Shown in pieces: positions 7,493-13,303 of a stretch of 16,935 bases of DNA. Under the pieces are notes generated by a model. It was not told where the DNA came from, made no database searches, and worked only from the letters and a program-made list of their open reading frames with translations. The DNA is from Bacteroidales bacterium. Its GTDB lineage: Bacteria; Bacteroidota; Bacteroidia; Bacteroidales; UBA7960. Within the stretch, counting starts at the first letter, position 1; the number at the start of each line of letters is the position of its first letter. The translations under genes were made by a program, and so were the position numbers. The DNA lies in contig SKSI01000069.1 of assembly GCA_007123065.1 (NCBI GenBank), positions 1 through 16,935 on the forward strand, in the 5' to 3' direction.

Positions 7493-7527
7493 GTATTGGC
7501 CGTGCTACCCTGGGTTGGCAGTTCTGA
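7489..7527 (+). pseudogene. duplicate of the barrel's C-terminal strand, in frame after its stop
   Basis: Codons from 7489 read NSIGRATLGWQF then TGA; the true end of the barrel gene reads NSMFRATLGWRF then TAA. Nine of twelve residues match, while many codons differ synonymously (ACC CTG GGT TGG against ACC CTT GGC TGG), so this is a diverged homologous end rather than a fresh copy. It is in the same frame as the barrel gene, separated by the stop and the octamer repeat. It has no start of its own and is most likely the remnant of a paralogue or of an older 3' end of this gene. Confidence 0.75.
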
Positions 7528-7540
7528 TCGGTATTAGCAT

Positions 7541-7568
7541 AAAAAAAGGGGCCGCGGCCCCTTTTTTT
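7541..7568. terminator. bidirectional intrinsic terminator, 28-bp perfect palindrome
   Basis: Seven A, GGGGCCG, CGGCCCC, seven T: a perfect palindrome centred between 7554 and 7555. With a tract of seven T on each strand after the GC stem it can stop transcription from both the barrel gene (+) and the zinc-ribbon gene (-). The TAA of the zinc-ribbon gene (7569-7567) overlaps its edge. Confidence 0.92.
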
Positions 7569-8442
7569 ATTCTTCAACACTTTTAATAATCTCGTCGTCA
7601 ATTAAGACCCTTCCGCAATACTCACAAACAATAATTTTTTTGTGCAGGCGAATATCAAGATATCTTTGGGGTGGTATCTTATTGAAACAGCCTCCACAGG
7701 CATCACGCTCAACGGGTACAACGGCAAGGCCATTCAAGGCATTGTCCCTGATCCGTACATAAGCGGTAAGCAGACGCTCTTCAATTTGTGATTTTTGTTT
7801 TTCCGATTTTTTAATAAGCAATGCTTCATCCTTCTCAGTCTCTGCAACAATGTCATTTAGCTCCGCTTTTTTGGCTTCAAGGTCTCCTTTACGTTCATCA
7901 AGCTCCTCTTCAACCTTGGCAACCATCTCTTTTTTGATCTCAACCTGAGCAGAATACTCTTTCATTCTTTTCTCAGCAAGCTGGGCTTCCAGGGTTTGGT
8001 ATTCAATCTCCTTGGAGAGCGAGTCATATTCCCTGTTATTGCGCACGTTCATTTGCTGGGATTCATACTTCTTGATCAGTTCAAGGCTTTCCTGTGCTGA
8101 AATCTTCTTATTTGAAATAGTCGTTTCCAGCTCCCGGATTTCATCCTGAAACTTGTGCACACGTGTTTCCAGACCTTCAATTTCATCTTCCAGATCCTGA
8201 ACCTCCAGAGGCAATTCGCCACGGATACTTCTCAGACTGTCAATTTTCTGATCAATACGCTGAAGCGTATACAAGGAGATCAACTTGTTTTTAATGGTTT
8301 GCTCTATACTGTCTTCCAGTGAAGATTCAGGTATATCAACCGGAGAGCCCTCGGTCCCTGTATTGGGGTTGATCTTCATATTTTGCTCCTTGTTTTGATC
8401 AACAGTTTTCTTGGATGTTTTGGGTTTCGCGCTTTTAGCCAT
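7567..8442 (-). CDS. coiled-coil protein with C-terminal C4 zinc ribbon
   Basis: 291 residues from the ATG at 8442; an in-frame TTG two codons earlier is less likely. A basic, disordered N-terminus of about 45 residues leads into a long charged coiled coil (about 50-235). This is followed by a zinc ribbon with CGGC (C249, C252) and CEYC (C273, C276), matching the zf-RING_7 / C4 zinc-ribbon family. Bacterial members of this family fold as a helical hairpin plus ribbon and are thought to bind nucleic acid or act with RNA or secretion partners; the function is not settled. It lies 36 nt downstream of the Nif3-like gene on the same strand, a pairing known across many bacteria, so an operon is likely. 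Its stop lies on the edge of the palindromic terminator. Confidence 0.87.
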   Translation of the reverse strand: MAKSAKPKTSKKTVDQNKEQNMKINPNTGTEGSPVDIPESSLEDSIEQTIKNKLISLYTLQRIDQKIDSLRSIRGELPLEVQDLEDEIEGLETRVHKFQDEIRELETTISNKKISAQESLELIKKYESQQMNVRNNREYDSLSKEIEYQTLEAQLAEKRMKEYSAQVEIKKEMVAKVEEELDERKGDLEAKKAELNDIVAETEKDEALLIKKSEKQKSQIEERLLTAYVRIRDNALNGLAVVPVERDACGGCFNKIPPQRYLDIRLHKKIIVCEYCGRVLIDDEIIKSVEE

Positions 8443-8478
8443 ATTCAAATAATATCTTTATTGTTGGACAGCAGTGGT

Positions 8479-9573
8479 TTAATGATAACAGACAGGATTG
8501 TTTCCAGCCTCTGAAATCAGGAGTGCAAAGTTAGTTATTTTTTTCTTAATCTCACTGTGTAATAATTCTTTGGTGAACTGCTCGGTTTCATAGTGTCCGG
8601 CATCAACAAGCAGGATGCGACCGGTTGCATCGAGAAACTGATGGTATTTAATGTCTCCTGTTACAAATGCCTGCGCACCGGCGTGAATTGCCTCCTCCAT
8701 CAGGAATGCACCGGAGCCACCACAAATTGCAACCCTGCTTACAGGTTTGCCGGCGCAAGCAGTGTGTCGCAACACAGGAATACCAAGCGACTTCTTCAGG
8801 TGGTCCAGGAATTCTTTTTCCGGTATTGGCCGGTCAAAGACGCCGATCATTCCTGCACCAACCTTATTAAACGCGTTATCAAGGGGATATATGTCGTAAG
8901 CCACTTCCTCATAGGGATGGCTGGCAAACATAGCCGACAACACAGCAGACTTCAGATAAGCAGGAAAAATTGTTTCAATGCGCACCTCTGTTTCATAATG
9001 CAGTTCCTGAATGCTTCCGGCAAAAGGATTGGCATTTTCTCCTGCACGGAAAGACCCTTTCCCTTCCAGGTTAAAGCTGCAGCAATCATAATTTCCGATC
9101 TGACCGGCACCAGCATCAAAAACTGCGGCGCGAACCTTATCTGCATGATCGGTAGGACAAAAAGTAACAAGCTTCTTTAACAAACCTTGTGAAGGTTTCA
9201 ATACCTTGAGTTCCTTTAGTCCGATAACGGCAGCCAGCCGTTGGTTAACACCGTGATGTACATTATCCAGGTTTGTATGAACGGCAACAATGGCGATACC
9301 TTGCCGGACAGCCTCCATAATGATTCGTTCTGTGGAGCCGGAAGCGGTAAGTTTGTTAATTCCCTTAAAGATCAAAGGGTGGTGACACAGGATCAGGTCA
9401 CATGCTCTTTCTTTTGCTTCCTGAAGCACTTCCTCCGTCACATCCAGGCAAATCAGGGCGCTTGACACGCGCTGATCAGGTGAACCGATCTGAACACCTG
9501 AATTATCATAAGACTCCTGCAGGGAAAAAGGGGCAATTGACTCCAGAATTTGCATAAAATCTTTTAAAAACAT
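8479..9573 (-). CDS. Nif3-like dinuclear metal-centre protein (NIF3/YbgI/DUF34)
   Basis: 364 residues from the ATG at 9573. The frame stays open upstream to another ATG at 9657, but the chosen start has an AAAGGA SD 7 nt before it, lies downstream of a -7 element at 9606-9613, and gives the usual family N-terminus (FMQILESIAPFSLQESYDNS). Metal-site motifs are LCHHPLIFKG (H64, H65), HTNLDNVHHG (D103) and DAGHYETEQ (H327, E331). The length fits the form with a PII-like domain inserted in the middle. Proteins of this family form a toroidal hexamer with two metal ions per subunit; they are often annotated as GTP cyclohydrolase 1 type 2 homologues but the physiological role is unsettled. It forms a probable operon with the zinc-ribbon gene and is divergent from lpxK. 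Confidence 0.92.
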   Translation of the reverse strand: MFLKDFMQILESIAPFSLQESYDNSGVQIGSPDQRVSSALICLDVTEEVLQEAKERACDLILCHHPLIFKGINKLTASGSTERIIMEAVRQGIAIVAVHTNLDNVHHGVNQRLAAVIGLKELKVLKPSQGLLKKLVTFCPTDHADKVRAAVFDAGAGQIGNYDCCSFNLEGKGSFRAGENANPFAGSIQELHYETEVRIETIFPAYLKSAVLSAMFASHPYEEVAYDIYPLDNAFNKVGAGMIGVFDRPIPEKEFLDHLKKSLGIPVLRHTACAGKPVSRVAICGGSGAFLMEEAIHAGAQAFVTGDIKYHQFLDATGRILLVDAGHYETEQFTKELLHSEIKKKITNFALLISEAGNNPVCYH

Positions 9574-9580
9574 AAGTATT

Positions 9581-9586
9581 TCCTTT
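9581..9586 (-). promoter_or_regulatory. Shine-Dalgarno that fixes the Nif3 start
   Basis: On the minus strand AAAGGA lies 7 nt before the ATG at 9573. It supports this start over the in-frame ATG at 9657, which would add 28 residues not typical of the family. Confidence 0.55.
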
Positions 9587-9605
9587 AGTTTGTCACGATA
9601 TATTT

Positions 9606-9613
9606 CAAAATTA
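9606..9613 (-). promoter_or_regulatory. -7 element for the nif3-like operon
   Basis: Minus strand TAATTTTG matches TAnnTTTG, 33 bp before the chosen Nif3 start. It lies inside the longer open frame, so transcription from it could only serve the shorter start. No good -33 TTTG is seen. Confidence 0.45.
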
Positions 9614-9718
9614 CAGGTTTTTTCCCGAACTTTATGCACCTTTGACAGCAGAATCATTAACTGGAATAAGTATCTACGATTTGATCACTAAAGGAAAACT
9701 ATAGAAAACAGGTGGCGC

Positions 9719-10813
9719 ATGTTTTTTTTTCGAATCCTTATGATTCCTTTATCGTTACTATACGGATTTGCTGTATGGTTGCGAAATACACTTTTTGATA
9801 CCGGGCTCCTTCCTTCCAGGCAATTTCCTGTTCCGGTAATCAGTGTGGGAAACTTAAGAACAGGTGGAACAGGTAAAACACCACACGTGGAGTATCTGAT
9901 CAGACTGCTAAGAAGCAAATACAATATTGCCGTCCTGAGCAGAGGCTATAAAAGGAAAAGCAAAGGCTTTGTCGTTGCCGGGGCAGATTCATCATGCAGG
10001 GAGATTGGTGATGAACCGGGGCAGATTCACAAAAAGTTCCCGGATATTCTGGTTGCCGTGCATGAAAAAAGAAGCAAGGGGATAAACATGATACTGGAAG
10101 CATACCCGGAAACAAATCTTATCATTCTGGATGATGCTTTTCAGCACCGCTATGTAAAGCCAGGGCTGAATCTTTTATTAACCGGTTACTACAATCCATT
10201 TTTCGATGACTTTCTGCTGCCATTTGGCCATTTAAGAGAAGGGAAGCGAAGGGCTAAACGTGCCGATGCGTTGATTGTGGCCAAAACTCCGACCGTTTTT
10301 TCACCGCTCGACAAACGCTATTTTCTGAAAAAGCTGGAAGCATACAAAAACAAACAGGTGTTTTTTTCAACTTTTGAATACAAAAACCTGCTTCCATTTA
10401 ATAAAAATGCGAAAATCAGTTGTGCCAAAAACCTAAAAAGCATTTTTCTGCTTACCGGAATTGCCAACAGCGTAGCTTTGGAAGAATACCTGAAAACAAT
10501 CTGCAAAGATTTGTACGTTCATAAATATCGTGATCATCATCAATTCACGAAACGAGACCTGGTCAGGATCAGGGAGCACTTTGATAGGACGATCAGTTAT
10601 GCAAAAGTGATCGTGACCACAGAGAAAGACGCCATTCGGCTGCAAGATAAAAGGCTCAGGGAACTCCTTGACGACATCCCTGTTTTTGTGATCCCGATCG
10701 AAGTGCGCTTTCACAATTCAGATGAAAAGGATTTTGCTGATATGGTTTTCCGATTTCTTGGCCAGTATAAAAAAACAGGGAACAGTCAACCGTCCCCTGC
10801 CCAGAAACACTAA
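9719..10813 (+). CDS. lpxK: tetraacyldisaccharide 4'-kinase
   Basis: Membrane-associated kinase that phosphorylates the 4' position of the tetraacyldisaccharide 1-phosphate precursor, producing lipid IVA in lipid A synthesis. 364 residues. A hydrophobic N-terminal helix (about 3-20) would anchor it to the inner membrane. Then come the P-loop SVGNLRTGGTGKTP (42-55), LSRGYKR (73-79), IGDEP (96-100), LDDAFQHR (137-144) and LPFGHLREG (167-175), all family signatures. The ATG at 9719 has AGGTGG just upstream, although with a short spacing of 3 nt. It is divergent from the Nif3-like gene across 145 bp and convergent with ssb, 11 bp from its stop. No other lipid A gene is nearby. Its presence indicates a Gram-negative outer membrane with lipid A. 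Confidence 0.96.
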   Translation: MFFFRILMIPLSLLYGFAVWLRNTLFDTGLLPSRQFPVPVISVGNLRTGGTGKTPHVEYLIRLLRSKYNIAVLSRGYKRKSKGFVVAGADSSCREIGDEPGQIHKKFPDILVAVHEKRSKGINMILEAYPETNLIILDDAFQHRYVKPGLNLLLTGYYNPFFDDFLLPFGHLREGKRRAKRADALIVAKTPTVFSPLDKRYFLKKLEAYKNKQVFFSTFEYKNLLPFNKNAKISCAKNLKSIFLLTGIANSVALEEYLKTICKDLYVHKYRDHHQFTKRDLVRIREHFDRTISYAKVIVTTEKDAIRLQDKRLRELLDDIPVFVIPIEVRFHNSDEKDFADMVFRFLGQYKKTGNSQPSPAQKH

Positions 10814-10824
10814 AACGCGATTTA

Positions 10825-11250
10825 CTAAAATGGAAGATCGTCTTCTTCAGGTGGCAGATCAGCACCTTTAGACTGTGCCATTGAGTCCTGCTCTTGTTGC
10901 CCACCGGTGCTGCCTCCCGGCCTTCCGCCTACGAAGTTCATCACATCCCCAACAATCTCTGTAGTGTATCGCTTGTTTCCGTCCTTGTCATCCCACTGGC
11001 GTGTCTGAAGTCTCCCTTCAAGGTAAACCTGGCTTCCCTTTTGCAAATACTTCTCAGCCAGTTCGGCGCGCTGATGCCATAACACAACATTGTGCCATTC
11101 CGTTCTCTCAACCAGCTCTCCATCCTTTCCCTTGTAGTACTCATTTGTTGCCAATGGGAAACGCGCCAGCTTGGCACCACTTTCCAATGTCCTGATCTCC
11201 GGGTCTTTTCCAAGATTACCCAGCAAAATAACTTTGTTCACTCCGGCCAT
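10825..11250 (-). CDS. ssb: single-stranded DNA-binding protein
   Basis: 141 residues. The N-terminal OB fold (1 to about 108) begins AGVNKVILLGNLGKDPEIR and contains TEWHNVVLWHQRAELAEKYL and GSQVYLEGRLQTRQW, all standard for bacterial SSB. A short glycine/glutamine-rich linker follows, ending in the acidic tip DDLPF that recruits partner proteins such as replication and repair factors. It works as a tetramer on ssDNA in replication, recombination and repair. It lies downstream of mutY on the same strand, a common Bacteroidota neighbourhood, but 188 bp of AT-rich spacer suggests its own promoter. It converges on lpxK with only 11 bp between stops and no clear terminator. Confidence 0.96.
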   Translation of the reverse strand: MAGVNKVILLGNLGKDPEIRTLESGAKLARFPLATNEYYKGKDGELVERTEWHNVVLWHQRAELAEKYLQKGSQVYLEGRLQTRQWDDKDGNKRYTTEIVGDVMNFVGGRPGGSTGGQQEQDSMAQSKGADLPPEEDDLPF

Positions 11251-11329
11251 AATTTTAATTTTTATGATGAATAATTATATTTTCAGTGCGAATATATTTA
11301 TATTTGAGATATTATTGCTATTATTTTCT

Positions 11330-11362
11330 AACAAAAAAGCCAAATGGTTCTTTTTTTTTGTT
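11330..11362 (-). terminator. possible weak terminator between mutY and ssb
   Basis: AACAAAAAA at 11330-11338 and TTTTTTGTT at 11354-11362 are complementary, with a short GCC/GGT inner stem around AAAT. Read leftward this gives a hairpin with a U-rich 3' arm after mutY. The stem is mostly A-T with mismatches, so it is weak. Confidence 0.35.
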
Positions 11363-11438
11363 AACGAGCAAGTCCATGCCGAAGTTAATAAAAAACGCAG
11401 TGTAAGACACAAAATATTATCAGCAACACCGGCTATGG

Positions 11439-12518
11439 TTATTCATTGTTGTCAGCGTTCCAGTTTAGTAATTCGATCAGCCGGGGCTTTGCCAGTTGTT
11501 CAAATCTTTCAAAATCGACCGCAAAAAACATTTTGTTCAGAGTACGGGTATGCTCAGCATCAACAGAAACGTAGTAAATTTTTGCCTTTATGGTCTGATG
11601 GGTAAGTTTATGTATTCGCTGTTTTGGATGTCTAAAAATCGTGTAGTTGTTCTGGCAGTGGATCAAACTTTTCCACCATGGATGTTTGAAAAGTTCTTCA
11701 GGGCTTGCTTCCCGGGCGGTTTCGAGAAGAGGCAGATCATACAGATTTTTCCAGATGTCATTCTCTTTTCTCTTTCTGATGTACAGCAAGGTGTTGCCTT
11801 GTTGATCATAGGTGGTTATTCTGAAGTAATTAAAATGTCTGATCTTAACCGGTCGTTTTGGGTTTTTCACCGGATAGCCGGCAACTGCATCATTTTGAAA
11901 TGCCACACAAATGTCATTCATTGGGCATTCCGGGCACAATGGCAGGGCTGGTTTACAGATCAGCGAACCAAAATCCATCATTGCCTGATTGAAATCACCG
12001 GGCCGTTGTGTGTCTATGATTTGGTTTGCCACATCAAGGAACTGTTTTTTTCCTTTTGATGAATCTTTATTGTATGAAAGCGCGAACACACGTGCCAGCA
12101 GGCGGTAGGCATTTCCGTCAAGAGCCGGCACAACCTCTTTGAACACGATTGATGCTATGGCGGCGGCCGTATAAGGTCCGATCCCTTTCAGGCGAATCCA
12201 GTCCTGGTAGCACCTGGGAAACTCAGCATTGTGCATTTCCACGATATCACGGGCAGCCCGGTGCAGGTTCCTTGCTCTTGAATAATAGCCCAAACCCTGC
12301 CACAATCTCAACACTTCATCTTCTGAGGCGGCAGCCAAATGTCTTACATCAGGAAAAGCGTTAAGAAAGCGGTTGTAATAAACAAGACCCTGGTCGATTC
12401 GTGTTTGTTGCAGGATGATCTCTGAGATCCATACCTTATAAGGGTCCTGTGAGTTACGCCAGGGAAGTGTTCTTTTGTTTTTATCATACCAGTTTAACAG
12501 TCGGTCAGAAAAGTTCAT
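11439..12518 (-). CDS. mutY: A/G-specific adenine DNA glycosylase
   Basis: Base-excision repair enzyme that removes adenine mispaired with 8-oxoguanine, preventing G:C to T:A mutations. 359 residues. Features in order: WISEIILQQTRI with catalytic E33; helix-hairpin-helix LKGIGPYTAAAIAS (110-123); LDGNAYRLLAR with catalytic D134; the [4Fe-4S] ligands C188, C195, C198 and C204 in the C-X6-C-X2-C-X5-C pattern; and a C-terminal NUDIX-like domain (from about 228) that reads the 8-oxoG strand. All key residues are present. It is divergent from the HU gene and precedes ssb on the same strand. The ATG at 12518 lacks an SD, and a 6-bp inverted repeat lies immediately upstream. Confidence 0.96.
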   Translation of the reverse strand: MNFSDRLLNWYDKNKRTLPWRNSQDPYKVWISEIILQQTRIDQGLVYYNRFLNAFPDVRHLAAASEDEVLRLWQGLGYYSRARNLHRAARDIVEMHNAEFPRCYQDWIRLKGIGPYTAAAIASIVFKEVVPALDGNAYRLLARVFALSYNKDSSKGKKQFLDVANQIIDTQRPGDFNQAMMDFGSLICKPALPLCPECPMNDICVAFQNDAVAGYPVKNPKRPVKIRHFNYFRITTYDQQGNTLLYIRKRKENDIWKNLYDLPLLETAREASPEELFKHPWWKSLIHCQNNYTIFRHPKQRIHKLTHQTIKAKIYYVSVDAEHTRTLNKMFFAVDFERFEQLAKPRLIELLNWNADNNE

Positions 12519-12627
12519 ACAGTAATAACGTTACTGAAACGCAGAGATTCTGTATACAAAGAAAAGAAGATATCTAATCAGTTGATGTAAAAATGTTTAA
12601 TTTATTTTTTAGTAAAAGGAAAAAAGT

Positions 12628-12635
12628 TATCTTTG
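12628..12635 (+). promoter_or_regulatory. -7 element for the HU gene
   Basis: TATCTTTG matches TAnnTTTG, 60 bp before the HU ATG. The expected -33 region (about 12601-12610) is a T-rich run, close to but not exactly TTTG. This is the best promoter candidate in the window. Confidence 0.6.
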
Positions 12636-12695
12636 CAAGCCTGAAACTATAAAAAACACATTATAATTACCTTATAACCAAAAAAGTAAAGAATT

Positions 12696-12983
12696 ATGAC
12701 TAAAGCTGAAATCGTAACGGAAATTGCCAACAAAACCGGCATTGAAAAAGTCGCTGTACAAGCAACTGTTGAATCTTTTATGGGTACAGTAAAGAATGCA
12801 CTTGTAAAAGGCGAGAATGTTTATCTCAGGGGTTTTGGTAGCTTTATCATCAAAGAAAGAGCAGAAAAAACAGGGAGAAACATCTCCAAAAACACCAGTA
12901 TTATTATTCCTGCACACAGCATCCCTGCTTTCAAACCCGCAAAAGAGTTTGTCAGTGAAGTTAAAGCTTCTGTAAAGGTTTAA
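12696..12983 (+). CDS. hup: HU-family DNA-binding protein
   Basis: 95-residue nucleoid protein. The N-terminal helices begin MTKAEIVTEIANKTGIEK; GFGSF (46-50) is the family core motif. The DNA-binding arm lies between about 58 and 78 and the protein ends IPAFKPAKEFVSEVKASVKV, with the proline that intercalates in bent DNA expected in the arm (IPAH). HU dimers bend and compact DNA and affect replication, repair and transcription. The short protein lacks the C-terminal extension of some Bacteroidota paralogues. Leader: a -7 element at 12628-12635 and an A-rich stretch without SD. The mS38-like micro-gene follows 66 bp later on the same strand, probably on the same transcript. Confidence 0.95.
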   Translation: MTKAEIVTEIANKTGIEKVAVQATVESFMGTVKNALVKGENVYLRGFGSFIIKERAEKTGRNISKNTSIIIPAHSIPAFKPAKEFVSEVKASVKV

Positions 12984-12990
12984 ATACGGT

Positions 12991-13021
12991 AACTGGTTGA
13001 GGGGGTCAAACCCCTTTAGTT
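12991..13021 (+). other. hairpin between the HU gene and the mS38-like micro-gene
   Basis: AGGGG (13000-13004) pairs with CCCCT (13011-13015), and the outer AACT (12991-12994) with AGTT (13018-13021). No T-tract follows, so it is not a normal terminator; it could act as a processing or stability element between the two cistrons, ending 17 nt before the SD of the micro-gene. Confidence 0.45.
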
Positions 13022-13037
13022 GAAGAATTATTAATAT

Positions 13038-13042
13038 AGGAG
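13038..13042 (+). promoter_or_regulatory. strong Shine-Dalgarno before the mS38-like micro-gene
   Basis: AGGAG lies 7 nt before the ATG at 13050. Such a match to the 16S rRNA 3' end is rare in this phylum, where the anti-SD is normally occluded in the 30S subunit. Confidence 0.7.
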
Positions 13043-13049
13043 AAAAACC

Positions 13050-13139
13050 ATGCCCAGCGGAAAAAAAAGAAAAAGACATAAGATGGCAACCCACAAGCGC
13101 AAGAAACGTCTGAGGAAAAACAGACACAAGAAGAGGTAA
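13050..13139 (+). CDS. 29-residue basic protein, AURKAIP1/COX24 (mS38/bS22-like) family, probable ribosomal protein
   Basis: The 30-codon frame ATG-TAA encodes 29 residues beginning MPSGKKRKRHKMATHKRKKR. Twenty of the 29 are Lys, Arg or His and none is acidic. The pattern, a basic run then KMxTHKRKKRLRKNRHKK, matches the AURKAIP1/COX24 domain. That domain is known from mitochondrial ribosomal protein mS38 and the tiny mycobacterial 30S protein bS22, which sit near the decoding region of the small subunit. By analogy this is probably a small-subunit ribosomal protein; that is inference from family resemblance. It has a perfect AGGAG SD 7 nt upstream, follows the HU gene, and is closed by a terminator hairpin at 13185. 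It is short enough to be missed by most gene callers. Confidence 0.8.
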   Translation: MPSGKKRKRHKMATHKRKKRLRKNRHKKR

Positions 13140-13184
13140 TGCGCTTAGTGGATTCTATTTGCCAATATTCTTATTTCCTGAAAC

Positions 13185-13219
13185 AAATTACATAATGCCT
13201 TACGGTGTTATGTAATTTT
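13185..13219 (+). terminator. AT-rich hairpin terminator after the mS38-like gene
   Basis: AAATTACATAA (13185-13195) and TTATGTAATTT (13208-13218) form a perfect 11-bp stem around a 12-nt loop, followed by a T-rich stretch. It lies 45 bp after the micro-gene and separates the HU unit from RNase E/G. The stem is AT-rich, so termination may be partial. Confidence 0.6.
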
Positions 13220-13303
13220 ATTATAATGCATCATGCATCCCGGCAAACAATCATCCCTCCCGTTAACCAGATGGAAGATGAACTTCATAAAGCATCTTAA
13301 ATT

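Noticed and set aside
7172..7537. 121-residue plus-strand frame across the barrel gene's end and the octamer repeat
   Set aside because: Out of frame with the barrel gene; its sequence is a shadow plus translated repeat. The meaningful frame in the repeat region is that of the barrel gene.
12520..12536. 6-bp inverted repeat (CAGTAA/TTACTG) just before the mutY start
   Set aside because: Too short and AT-rich to separate from chance; noted only in the mutY entry.
12672..13127. 151-residue minus-strand frame opposite the HU gene
   Set aside because: HU is certain on the plus strand; the antisense product has no recognisable domain and would also overlap the mS38-like gene.
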